This document shows, piece by piece, positions 1-7,771 of a stretch of DNA of 44,395 nucleotides; position 1 is the stretch's first letter, and each line of letters opens with the position of its first letter. Made by a program: the position numbers and the translations under genes. The DNA is from Alphaproteobacteria bacterium. GTDB lineage: Bacteria > Pseudomonadota > Alphaproteobacteria > UBA2966. Where the stretch lies: NCBI GenBank assembly GCA_018650465.1, contig JABIFY010000019.1:1-44395 (forward strand). Direction: 5' to 3'. The notes under the pieces were generated by a model, which was given only the letters and a program-made list of their open reading frames with translations, was not told the origin of the DNA and did no database searches.

Positions 1-137
1 ACGCTTCCCAAAAATGGACGATGCCACTGCAAAACTGGAATTTGACATTGTCCCAACTCTCAATCTATTTTGAAGGCAGATTAGACGACGTGTTGGATAT
101 TTAAACTATGCCAGTGACACGGAATTCTGAACACCCT
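1..137 (+). mobile_element. IS256-family insertion sequence, right end (partial)
   Basis: The window opens inside an insertion sequence. Frame 3 of the plus strand carries the last 33 codons of an IS256 (mutator)-type transposase, and shortly after its stop lies a terminal-type sequence, about 114-137, reading GACACGGAATTCTGAACACC. Read on the other strand this begins GGGTGTTCAGAATTCCGTGT, which resembles IS256-family termini as I recall them. At 138 the sequence switches abruptly to the coding sequence of a GAF-domain gene on the minus strand, which loses its homology exactly there. The left end, the second inverted repeat and the target duplication (usually 8-9 bp in this family) lie outside the window, so the boundary at about 137 is an inference. 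Confidence 0.8.
3..104 (+). CDS. IS256-family transposase, C-terminal fragment
   Basis: This is an open frame running in from the window edge and ending with TAA at 102-104; only 33 residues are visible. They contain the closing pattern of IS256-family transposases: Lys-Trp-Thr-Met-Pro, then Asn-Trp, a short helix, and Phe-Glu-Gly-Arg-Leu just before the end. The catalytic DDE residues lie upstream, outside the window, so it cannot be told whether the enzyme is intact. The stop lies about 33 bp inside the inferred element end, the usual spacing for this family. It would catalyse movement of the element that interrupts the neighbouring GAF gene. Confidence 0.75.
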   Translation, partial: ASQKWTMPLQNWNLTLSQLSIYFEGRLDDVLDI

Positions 138-956
138 CATCCGCGTCGCTTCAGCCATGACCTTTTGCAGCAGCGACCCTAATTCCAGTTCCGAAGTTAC
201 GTCTGACACGATATCCAGGAATTCCATTTCCTGCTCGCGGGTCTTCTGCATACGTTCAACAAACTGGGTGCTTTGCAAAGCAACAGATGCCTGTTCGGTC
301 ATGCGCTCCAGCAGTCGCAAATCGGCCTGGGTGAAGCGACCTTTTTTCTTGTTCAGAACCTGGCAGACACCAATGACATCGCCCTTGATCGTACGCACGG
401 GCACACAAAGTACACCACGCGTGACATAACCCGTCTGCTCATCAATGGACCGGTTAAAACGTTCGTCATGGTATGCATCATGAATGATGACACCCTCGGC
501 TTCCGAGAAAACCCAGCCGGCAATACCTGTATTATTCAGAATTCGAATTTCACGCAGGAAACTGCCTTGGGCAAATCGTGAATAAAGCTCACCCGTAATG
601 GCATCATTCAGAAACAGGGTGCCCCGTTCAGCGCCCAGTTCCCAGGTCGTCATTTCAACCATGGTCGCGAGGATTTCGTCCAGCGATTCCATGGCACCGA
701 TGCGGCGGGAAAGATCCAGCAGTAATTCGGCCTGACGCAAACGTTCCGTATCACTCAGGCCCAGAGTGCGTGTACTGGCCTTGGTGACATTGTCGACTTT
801 GACAGACTTTTTGGTCGCTGGCTTCACCTTCGCCTTTTGAGCAAGCTTTTTGCCGTCCCCGTTTTTTGACCGGACTGTGGGCGTGCTTGAGCGTTTCGCA
901 GCACTGCGAACTTTTGATCCGGTTTCTTTCTTTGTACTTTTTTTAATTGCTGCCAT
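138..956 (-). pseudogene. GAF-domain signalling protein, truncated by IS insertion
   Basis: Starting from ATG at 956, the protein has a very basic, Lys/Ala-rich N-terminal tail (about residues 1-60), a helical segment, and a complete GAF domain at about residues 90-230. A second helix (about 240-273) then reads like the entry to a second GAF domain. After Met273 the family pattern stops: the frame enters the insertion sequence and adds 18 unrelated residues before a TAA at 81-83. In related proteins such a double-GAF start is usually followed by a nucleotide cyclase or another output domain. That part is missing here, so the gene is probably inactive or makes only a small-molecule-binding fragment. 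The intact gene would have been a cytoplasmic sensor. It lies 33 bp downstream of the coiled-coil gene on the same strand, so the two were probably co-transcribed. Confidence 0.75.
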
Positions 957-989
957 GACGCCCCCCGTCAGCGTCTCTGGTTAGAATAG

Positions 990-1715
990 TTATGCATTTT
1001 CATTATGGTTGTTTTCCATCTCATCGCGCAATACACCAATTGTATCCTGCAAATGTTTGCGCTCGTCGCGAAAACGTCTCTCATTGTTCTGAATCTGCTC
1101 CTGCAACTCGGCCGTGCGACTTTCCAGTTCAGATCGCAATTGCTGCGCGGTTCCCCTTAGCTGTGAAATCTCTCCATTCGCAGCGACAGCTGCGTTCTGC
1201 ACCGCTTCGTCATTTTCAAACCGCAATGTTTCCATATTGTCGCGCAAGGCCTGCGCTGTATGGCGAAGTTGCAATATTTCATCATTTGCCGTGGTCACAG
1301 CATGCTGGACGGCTTCATCCTTTTCGAAACGAACGTTTTCCAGCTCTTCGCGCAGTTTTTGAGCTGCCATGCGCAACTGAACAATTTCGTCATTCGCATG
1401 CGAGGTTGCGTGCTGAACAGCTTCTTCCTTTTCAAAGCGAATGTTTTCCAGCTCATCCCTCATGGCCTGTACGGCATTGCGCAACTGACTGACCTCGGAA
1501 TTGGCTGACGACGACGCTTGCTGAACTTGCTCCTCGGAATCAAATTGGCTTTCTTCAAGGTTCTCACGCAAGGCCTGGACCATATCACGCAGGTGACGAA
1601 TTTCGACTTCGGCTTGATAGAATTGGTCAGCAGGCACAAATTCCGGCCCTGCGGCCTGCATTCTCTGCGCCCGTGCGTCAGCTTCGTTCTCTTTTGACGT
1701 TGCTTTTTGCGGCAT
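990..1715 (-). CDS. Coiled-coil protein with 36-residue tandem repeats
   Basis: This 241-residue protein has no signal peptide or membrane segment and is almost entirely helical and charged. From residue 38 onward it is built of a 36-residue unit repeated four times (starting at residues 38, 74, 110 and 146), with a fifth partial copy from 182. Each unit follows the plan Glu-Ile/Val-x-x-Leu-Arg, Ala-Gln-x-Leu-Arg, Glu-x-Leu-Glu, Arg-Phe-Glu-Lys/Asn, Glu-Ala-Val-Gln, Ala-Asn. The plan suggests a long parallel coiled coil in which 36 residues is one more than five heptads, giving a regular stutter. The exact function is not recognised. It shares strand and close spacing with the disrupted GAF gene, so it may have been a scaffold or partner for that signalling protein. 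The repeats favour copy-number change by slippage or recombination. Confidence 0.7.
   Translation of the reverse strand: MPQKATSKENEADARAQRMQAAGPEFVPADQFYQAEVEIRHLRDMVQALRENLEESQFDSEEQVQQASSSANSEVSQLRNAVQAMRDELENIRFEKEEAVQHATSHANDEIVQLRMAAQKLREELENVRFEKDEAVQHAVTTANDEILQLRHTAQALRDNMETLRFENDEAVQNAAVAANGEISQLRGTAQQLRSELESRTAELQEQIQNNERRFRDERKHLQDTIGVLRDEMENNHNENA
1173..1604 (-). repeat. Four tandem 108-bp coding repeats
   Basis: The DNA that encodes the 36-residue units is a diverged 108-bp tandem repeat, four full copies plus part of a fifth. It is a protein-coding repeat, not an intergenic satellite: substitutions are mostly conservative at the protein level. Confidence 0.75.
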
Positions 1716-1828
1716 GTCCCACCCGGCATCTGCTTGATCACAGATGATCAGGTGGTATGGCTTAACAAGTCAAGTCATGCGGACCCCAGAAGAGGCAAAA
1801 AACACCAATTTGAAAGAAAATTTGGGCC

Positions 1829-2413
1829 TTAACCCTTTGTTTCAGCGGAAAGTTTGGCGCGAATCCAGTCAATCAAGGAAGCGTCCTTGTCGCCCTTCTC
1901 CACCACATATTCAAACACTTTTTTGAAGATTGGCGGCTTGGCGTAACCCGGCAGGCGTGTCACCTCTTCCCCGGCCTCGCGATAGAACAGCACGGTGGGG
2001 GTGCCCCGGACACTCAATTTGCCTGCCAAATCGCTCTGGGTCAGCGACTTTCCATCCCAGCCCGACGCCATTTTGTTCCCGTGAAGATCATACTGAATGA
2101 CGTAGAAATGGCTGTTGATGTAGTCAGTAATCGACTTGTCACGCAAGTTCACCTCGTGCATAGCCTGGCAATAATGACAGCCATCCTGTTCCCAGAATAT
2201 GGCAAGGGTTTTGCCGGCCTTTTGCGCGGCCAGCATATCCTGACGCAAATCTCCGCTGGATTGCTTGAACCACGACTGGACATAAAGACCATGTGCAGAT
2301 TTCAACAAGGCAGACTTCAGCAAAGGCGTGGCGGTCTTTGACGTCGCCTGGGCGCTGGAAGCTCCCACACCAAGGCACAAAACGGCCAACAACAAGGCAC
2401 GCACAATTCCCAT
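1829..2413 (-). CDS. Periplasmic thioredoxin-fold protein, SoxW-like
   Basis: This 194-residue protein has a signal peptide (hydrophobic residues 5-22, cleavage near Ala-Gln-Ala) and a thioredoxin fold with the active-site motif Cys-His-Tyr-Cys at residues 79-82 and the cis-proline segment Arg-Gly-Thr-Pro-Thr later on. The layout matches SoxW and DsbD-gamma/thioredoxin_2-type proteins that reduce or exchange disulfides in the periplasm. The frame extends to 2437, but AGGAGG at 2420-2425 sits 6 nt before the ATG at 2413, which fixes the start there. No sox genes are visible nearby, so a role in sulfur oxidation is not supported by context. A general reductant, or a helper for c-type cytochrome maturation, is equally possible. 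Confidence 0.75.
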   Translation of the reverse strand: MGIVRALLLAVLCLGVGASSAQATSKTATPLLKSALLKSAHGLYVQSWFKQSSGDLRQDMLAAQKAGKTLAIFWEQDGCHYCQAMHEVNLRDKSITDYINSHFYVIQYDLHGNKMASGWDGKSLTQSDLAGKLSVRGTPTVLFYREAGEEVTRLPGYAKPPIFKKVFEYVVEKGDKDASLIDWIRAKLSAETKG

Positions 2414-2525
2414 ATCCATCCTCCTGATCCGGCACATGAGGAATTATGCCTGTGTGTTGACCAAAGACCAGCCGGAACGCGCTGCCTCTCTCAAATGTGA
2501 AAGGCTGTGACCAAATTTTGGCCAC

Positions 2526-2550
2526 AAAAAAACCTGCTCAAAAAGCAGGT
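2526..2550 (-). terminator. Rho-independent terminator after the Rieske oxygenase gene
   Basis: Read on the minus strand, a perfect 7-bp stem (ACCTGCT / AGCAGGT, loop of 5) is followed by a run of seven T. It lies about 65 bp past the stop codon at 2616, so it should end transcription of the oxygenase gene and separate it from the thioredoxin gene. Confidence 0.85.
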
Positions 2551-2615
2551 CGGTGGACGTTCCGGCAAAGCAGAACTCGATGATAAACATGCTATTTATG
2601 TGAACCTGTTTCCCC

Positions 2616-3764
2616 TTACCTACCTTTTTCGTCGACAATTTGGTCGATACTCTGGTGGAACCAGCCGAGGCCTTTTTCCATGCGGCCAAAGGTGAGATGC
2701 TCATTGGCCTGGGTTTTGACACCGGCCTGGACGGATTCGGCGAGGGCAAAATCTTCGTCCACGGCGTTGAACAAGATGTCGACATTCTTCTGCCAATAAT
2801 TTGTGGCCTTGTCGGTTGCCGGGGCGTGTGGCACCAGGGCGCAGGCATCGACAACAACGCCGTCGACGCCGTCGGTATAGCCGTGAAAGACACCCATATG
2901 ATCGGGTTGGACCAGGATCATGGTGTTGGGAAACAACACATATAATATGTTGGCATGCTGGCGTAGCGACCAGGTTTCTTCCGGCTGGTCTGCCAAATCG
3001 CTGATTGTCAGCTTGGGGAAAATAATTCTCTGGTGTGGCTCGAACCGATCCGTCAATCCGATATTGTCAAAGAACATTGGGGCGATAGTATCCTTGTGGG
3101 CCGTGCGCACATGGTAGCCTTCCAGGAAGGTATCGATCACCAGCTTCCAGTTGATCTTTTTGCTGAATCTCCGGGGGCTGAACTGCACGTGGGTATCGAG
3201 GTCAAACCCGCCCAACTCGGCGTCCAGGTCGCCCAGATAATCAGCCATATCCAGTTCGCCTTTGGGATCAGGCTGTATCCAGACAAAGCCGTGCCGGATT
3301 TGCACCGGTAACCGGGTCAGACCATGGATTTCACGGTTCAGTTCGGGAAAGCCTTCCGAACCTGGAATGCCGATCAGGGCACCATCGGGATTATAGACCC
3401 AGCCATGATATTTGCAGGTAAAGCGCTTGCGTCCACAGCCCCCGGCATCCCATTCCAAACGAGCGCCGCGATGACGGCAAACATTCAGGAAAGCGTTCAC
3501 GCCACCACCTTCTGTTCGCACGATCAGGACCGGCGCATCACCCGCATCCAGGGTGAAAAAGTCACCGGTCTCAGGGATTTGCGAGATATGTCCGATGGCA
3601 CGTGGCAGCCGGCCAAAAATCAGTTTTTGTTCGGCCTCAAAGCGCTCGGGATCATAATAGCGTGTCACCGGCAGGGAGGACGTCGCATCCGCCATATCTG
3701 TCGACTTTTCCGCCACATGGGATAACACCCGTTTGATCAGGTTCAGTTCAGTTGATCGCTTCAT
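2616..3764 (-). CDS. Rieske non-heme iron oxygenase, alpha subunit
   Basis: This 382-residue protein has two recognisable parts. The N-terminal Rieske [2Fe-2S] domain has ligands Cys96, His98, Cys117 and His120 (Cys-x-His, 18 residues, Cys-x-x-His). The C-terminal catalytic domain carries the mononuclear iron histidines His218 and His223 in the pattern Glu-Gly-Tyr-His-x4-His. This is the architecture of aromatic-ring-hydroxylating dioxygenases, carnitine and choline monooxygenases and related demethylases. The substrate cannot be read from the sequence. Such enzymes need a ferredoxin/flavin reductase, and none is encoded next to it, so electrons must come from a partner elsewhere. The gene stands alone, with a terminator behind it and a roughly 400-bp divergent control region in front. 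Confidence 0.85.
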   Translation of the reverse strand: MKRSTELNLIKRVLSHVAEKSTDMADATSSLPVTRYYDPERFEAEQKLIFGRLPRAIGHISQIPETGDFFTLDAGDAPVLIVRTEGGGVNAFLNVCRHRGARLEWDAGGCGRKRFTCKYHGWVYNPDGALIGIPGSEGFPELNREIHGLTRLPVQIRHGFVWIQPDPKGELDMADYLGDLDAELGGFDLDTHVQFSPRRFSKKINWKLVIDTFLEGYHVRTAHKDTIAPMFFDNIGLTDRFEPHQRIIFPKLTISDLADQPEETWSLRQHANILYVLFPNTMILVQPDHMGVFHGYTDGVDGVVVDACALVPHAPATDKATNYWQKNVDILFNAVDEDFALAESVQAGVKTQANEHLTFGRMEKGLGWFHQSIDQIVDEKGR

Positions 3765-4163
3765 GTTTCATCCGCTTGTCGTCCACCGGCGCTTACAGGT
3801 TCTTGTCATGTTGTTCGGTTCCGCTGATCCTGACAAGTCCGGTTCTTGATCAATGCCTCTAATCACCAATACTTCTTTGCTGCAAAAATATCCTGCCGTT
3901 TGTCAAGAAACCATCTGTCTCAATTCTGTGTGATTTGACTCTATCCGCAAGACCCGTCACGATTACAACCCTCAACAGGATTTTCCGCCAGCAAACAGGG
4001 GGCCCGCAACGGAAAAACTTATCCCGATCAAGTAGATCGATGAACCTTCATAATCACTCTCGTTAGCATGAGCATCTGGATCGATGATCGATCCGGACCT
4101 GATCAAGTTTATGCCATTACGATTATAAATTCGAACATAAGATCGCTCCAGGAGGCGAAGAAT
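3765..4163. promoter_or_regulatory. Divergent intergenic region with a GGATCGAT palindrome
   Basis: This gap separates the Rieske gene (left) from the ABC-importer operon (right) and holds no convincing gene. A perfect inverted repeat GGATCGAT-G-ATCGATCC lies at 4078-4094. A TATAAA at 4124-4129 could be the -10 box of the importer promoter, which would place the palindrome just upstream of the -35 area, as expected for a regulator site. No good -35 hexamer is present, so the promoter itself is tentative. AGGAGG at 4150-4155 is the ribosome-binding site for the binding protein. Confidence 0.4.
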
Positions 4164-5861
4164 ATGTCTGACAAGAAATCCAACAAACACCATCCACTCA
4201 TACCTGAACTCAAAAATCAGATGGAAAAGGGCGAACTCAGTCGCCGCGAATTCCTCTCGACAGCGACGCGGCTTGGCATGTCTGCCGGCGCTGCCTACGC
4301 CATGTCTGGTGTGATGGCGGGAACGGGTCCTGTCTCGACGGCGCAGGCTGCCACACCCAAGATGGGCGGTAATTTGCGCGTCTCCATGAACGTCAAGGCC
4401 ATCGATGACCCGGCGACATATGACTGGTCGGAAAAAGGCAACGTTGCCCGCCAGATTATTGAGCCTTTGGTCGAAATCGACGTCAATAATATTGCCCAAC
4501 CCAAACTGGCCCAAAGCTGGTCGGCTTCAGAAGATCTGAAGACCTGGACCTTTAATTTGCGCCAGGGTGTCAAGTGGTCGAACGGGGATGACTTTAATGC
4601 TGACGATGTGATCCATAACTTCACACGCTGGCTGGACCCCAAGACGGGATCGTCCAATCAGGGTCGTTTTAGTTCCATGACCAAAACCATCGACACCGGC
4701 AAGAAAGACAAAGACGGCAAGCCGGTGATGTCGAAAGTAGCGTCAGAAGGGGCCTTGGAAAAGGTCGACGACCATACCGTTCGCTTCCATTTGAACAATG
4801 CCGATTTGTCTCTGCCGGAAAGCATGGGTGATTACCCGGCCCTGATGGTGCATCGTCGTTTCGATGAGGAAGGCGGCAACCTGGCCAAGAACCCGGTGGG
4901 AACCGGCGCTTTTGCACTCAAGGATTTCAAGGTCGGTGAGCGGGCCTTGTTGGAAAAACGCACAGACGCACCTTATTGGGGTGGCGACGTTTATCTGGAC
5001 AAGGTCACCTACATTGATCACGGCGATGATCCCGGAGCCCAGTTGGCGGCCTTTGCCTCTGACCAGGTTGATGCCAACTACCAGACATCGGTTGAATTGA
5101 CGGAGGCCATCAAGGCCATGCCACACCTCAATCTTTATCAGGCGATCACCGCTCAAACCGGTATCGCCCGCATGAAGGTTACGGAAAAACCCTTTGATAA
5201 CCTGTACTTACGCAAGGCTATCCTGGCTTGTATCGATCACCAGAAGTGGCTGGATATCGTCTACAAAGGTTTGGGTGCCCCGGCGGAAGATCATCATGTA
5301 TCACCGATCCATCCGGAATATGCGTCTCTGCCAAAGAAGAAGCAGGACTACGCTCTGGCCAAAAAATACCTGGCCCAGGCCGGACATGCCGGTGGCATTA
5401 ACCTGAAAATTGACTGTGTTGCCAACCCGACCTGGGAGCAGAATGCGGTCAAGGCCATGGTCGAAATGTTGAAGCCGGTTGGCATCAATGTGGAAATCAA
5501 CATCATGCCAGGCGGCACCTATTGGGATCGCTGGATGACGACGCCGTGGGGCTTCACATCCTGGACCCACAGGGCCCTGGGTGTGCAGGTGCTGAACCTG
5601 GCTTACCGGTCTGGCGTGGCGTGGAACGAAAGTTCCTACTCCAACCCTGAGTTCGATAATTTGCTCGACAAGGCAGGTGGCATGGCGGGGGCCGGTGACC
5701 GGGCCAGGATCATGGCGGATATCCAGAAAATCCTTCAGGACGATGCCGTTATTGCCCAGTCATTCTGGCGCTCGGTCTTTGTGACAGCCAATAAGCGGGT
5801 GCAAGGTGTCTACGCCCAGGTGGCCCTGGAGCAACACTACAACAAGGTCTGGCTGGCCTGA
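4164..5861 (+). CDS. Tat-exported oligopeptide-type ABC substrate-binding protein
   Basis: This 565-residue solute-binding protein belongs to the family 5 (DppA/OppA) group and captures peptides or similar ligands in the periplasm for the adjacent permeases. A twin-arginine signal is visible at residues 26-32 (Ser-Arg-Arg-Glu-Phe-Leu-Ser), followed by an Ala/Gly-rich hydrophobic stretch ending near Ala-Gln-Ala, so the protein folds before export. The body shows the family pattern: Trp-Thr-Phe-x-Leu-Arg-x-Gly-Val-x-Trp, then Gly-Thr-Gly-Ala-Phe near the middle. The open frame extends 32 codons further upstream, but AGGAGG at 4150-4155 lies 8 nt before the ATG chosen here. It is the first gene of a four-gene importer operon. 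The ligand is not evident. Confidence 0.88.
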   Translation: MSDKKSNKHHPLIPELKNQMEKGELSRREFLSTATRLGMSAGAAYAMSGVMAGTGPVSTAQAATPKMGGNLRVSMNVKAIDDPATYDWSEKGNVARQIIEPLVEIDVNNIAQPKLAQSWSASEDLKTWTFNLRQGVKWSNGDDFNADDVIHNFTRWLDPKTGSSNQGRFSSMTKTIDTGKKDKDGKPVMSKVASEGALEKVDDHTVRFHLNNADLSLPESMGDYPALMVHRRFDEEGGNLAKNPVGTGAFALKDFKVGERALLEKRTDAPYWGGDVYLDKVTYIDHGDDPGAQLAAFASDQVDANYQTSVELTEAIKAMPHLNLYQAITAQTGIARMKVTEKPFDNLYLRKAILACIDHQKWLDIVYKGLGAPAEDHHVSPIHPEYASLPKKKQDYALAKKYLAQAGHAGGINLKIDCVANPTWEQNAVKAMVEMLKPVGINVEINIMPGGTYWDRWMTTPWGFTSWTHRALGVQVLNLAYRSGVAWNESSYSNPEFDNLLDKAGGMAGAGDRARIMADIQKILQDDAVIAQSFWRSVFVTANKRVQGVYAQVALEQHYNKVWLA

Positions 5862-5871
5862 TTGATGGTCT

Positions 5872-5900
5872 TCGGGGCGAAGGAAATCCCTTCGCCCCGA
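5872..5900 (+). promoter_or_regulatory. Intercistronic stem-loop after the binding-protein gene
   Basis: A perfect 12-bp inverted repeat (TCGGGGCGAAGG / CCTTCGCCCCGA, loop of 5) occupies the gap between the binding-protein and permease genes. No T-run follows, so it is not a full terminator. Such hairpins commonly protect the 3' end of the upstream message or cut down read-through, letting the binding protein be made in excess over the membrane parts. Its outer sequence resembles the hairpin at 23170-23200. Confidence 0.7.
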
Positions 5901-5929
5901 CTGACCGATCCTGATTCGAATATTATTTT

Positions 5930-6862
5930 ATGTTGATTTTTGCAGGCAAGCGCATTGCGGCTCTGGTGCTGACGATGGTTGTCGTCTCGATCCTTTTGTT
6001 CCTGGCGTTGGAGTTCACACCAGGCGATGTGGCAACCAAGGTTCTGGGACCCTATTCATCGCCCGAACAGCGCCAGTTATGGCTGGAGGCGCACGGCTAT
6101 AACGCGCCGCTGGTGCAGCGTTATTTTTCCTGGGCGGCAAACTTTGCCACAGGCGACTGGGGCCAGTCCCTGCGCTTCAAAGTGCCGGTCTCTGAAATCC
6201 TTTGGCCACGCCTCGGCAACACAGCAATCCTCGGTCTGGCGACATTCGCTGTCATGATTCCCTTGTCGATGGTGCTTGGTATTTTGTCAGGCATGAAAGA
6301 AGGCTCGAAGCTGGATCGCTCCATTTCCGTGACCTCAATCATCACAACCTCAATCCCGGAATTTGCCAGCGCGGTTTTTGTCGTTGCCATTTTTGTGTTT
6401 TGGCTCAAGCTGTTACCTGGTACCAGCACCATGACCAATGGCTTCGATCCGCTGCAACTCATCATGCCGGTGCTGGTGTTGGTGATCTATGATTTCGGTT
6501 ATGTCACCCGCATGACCCGTGCTTCCATGGCCGAAGTGATGACGACGCAATATATCCGCACGGCCATTTTGAAGGGCGTGCCCTGGTCAACTGTGGTCTT
6601 GAAACATGCGCTACGCAACGCCTTGATTGCACCGTTTACGGTGATCATGTTACAGGTGAACTGGCTGCTATCGGGGGTGATTGTGGTTGAGTTTTTCTTT
6701 GCCTACAAAGGCTTTGGCGCCCTGATCCTGGAGGCCGCCTTGAACAAGGATATCTTCCTGCTGGAGGCCTGCACGATGATCACGGTGTTTGTTGCTGTGG
6801 CCTCACAGATGATCGCTGATCTTGGCTATACCTACCTCAATCCACGCATTCGGTTTGCCTGA
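5930..6862 (+). CDS. ABC transporter permease, DppB/OppB type
   Basis: This 310-residue inner-membrane protein has about six membrane helices, starting with a strongly hydrophobic helix at residues 8-28, followed by the typical periplasmic loop with Phe-Thr-Pro-Gly-Asp. The EAA loop that docks on the ATPase is visible near residues 200-225 (Tyr-Ile-Arg-Thr-Ala-x-x-Lys-Gly, then His-Ala-Leu-Arg-Asn-Ala). It forms half of the translocation channel with the permease gene that begins 12 bp after its stop. It has the usual family length. No strong ribosome-binding site precedes the ATG. Confidence 0.9.
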   Translation: MLIFAGKRIAALVLTMVVVSILLFLALEFTPGDVATKVLGPYSSPEQRQLWLEAHGYNAPLVQRYFSWAANFATGDWGQSLRFKVPVSEILWPRLGNTAILGLATFAVMIPLSMVLGILSGMKEGSKLDRSISVTSIITTSIPEFASAVFVVAIFVFWLKLLPGTSTMTNGFDPLQLIMPVLVLVIYDFGYVTRMTRASMAEVMTTQYIRTAILKGVPWSTVVLKHALRNALIAPFTVIMLQVNWLLSGVIVVEFFFAYKGFGALILEAALNKDIFLLEACTMITVFVAVASQMIADLGYTYLNPRIRFA

Positions 6863-6874
6863 GGGAGGTGTAAA

Positions 6875-7756
6875 ATGAGCCTCTCCCAAACCAGTTCTGC
6901 CCCCCCGAATTTGCTCCTTCGTGTGGTCCGCGCCATCGGATTATTGCGAGAAAGCCCGGTCGGAATGGCTGGAGCTTTATTGGTACTTTTTTGGGCATTG
7001 GTAGCCCTTTTTGCTCCCATTATTGCGCCGTTTGATCCGAATGCGACCATTTTACCCTTCGCAAAACCAGGCACACCGAACCCGGCGGGCGGCACCTTCT
7101 GGCTGGGCACTGATCACATTGGTCGGGACATTTTATCAAGGCTTGTCTGGGGCTCGCGCGCGGTTTTGTTTTTTGCCCCGGTCGCGACCCTGTCAGCTTA
7201 CGTCGTCGGCATCATCATGGGCCTTTACGCTGGCTACCTTGGCGGTCGCACCGACACGATCCTGTCTCGGATCTCGGATATCATTCTGTCGTTCCCTGTA
7301 CTGGTGCTCTATATCCTGATCATCACAACATACGGCGCAACCGGATTTAACATTATCCTCGCCATCACCTTTGCAAGTGCACCTGGCATCATGCGCATCG
7401 TACGTGGCCTGACCCTGGATTTACGCAACCGCGATTACGTGGCGGCGGCCCAAACCCGGGGAGAGAGCACCTGGCATATCCTGCTGTTTGAAATTTTGCC
7501 CAATGCCCGTGGCCCGCTGATTGTCGACGCCTGTTTGCGCCTGGGCTATGTAATCATCACAATCGGCGTTTTGGGATTTCTCGGCCTTGGATTACCACCA
7601 CCTGATCCCGACTGGGGCGGCATGATCAATGAAGCCCGCAGCATGGCCGTGGTCTTTCCGCACATGACCCTGGTCCCCTGCTTCGCCATTTCATCACTGA
7701 TCCTTGGCTTTAACCTGCTGGCCGATGGCTTGCGCGAAATCTCGTTGCGAGATTAG
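6875..7756 (+). CDS. ABC transporter permease, DppC/OppC type
   Basis: This 293-residue second permease subunit has an N-terminal cytoplasmic arm, a first helix at about residues 28-50, and then the OppC_N/BPD_transp core. The pattern Gly-Thr-Asp-x-x-Gly-Arg-Asp near residue 84 is diagnostic for DppC/OppC. The EAA loop is near residues 188-213 (Asp-Tyr-Val-Ala-Ala-Ala, then Glu-x-Leu-Pro-Asn). GGGAGG stands shortly before its ATG. It pairs with the upstream permease and leads into the ATPase gene after a 15-bp gap. Confidence 0.9.
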   Translation: MSLSQTSSAPPNLLLRVVRAIGLLRESPVGMAGALLVLFWALVALFAPIIAPFDPNATILPFAKPGTPNPAGGTFWLGTDHIGRDILSRLVWGSRAVLFFAPVATLSAYVVGIIMGLYAGYLGGRTDTILSRISDIILSFPVLVLYILIITTYGATGFNIILAITFASAPGIMRIVRGLTLDLRNRDYVAAAQTRGESTWHILLFEILPNARGPLIVDACLRLGYVIITIGVLGFLGLGLPPPDPDWGGMINEARSMAVVFPHMTLVPCFAISSLILGFNLLADGLREISLRD

Positions 7757-7771
7757 AGGGCGGATCGGACA

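Noticed and set aside
1173-1604. Regular repeats that might suggest a CRISPR array
   Set aside because: The 108-bp units are joined without spacers and encode a continuous coiled-coil protein.
3972-4514. 180-residue minus-strand frame in the importer control region
   Set aside because: It is antisense to the start of the Tat-exported binding protein and has no family features.
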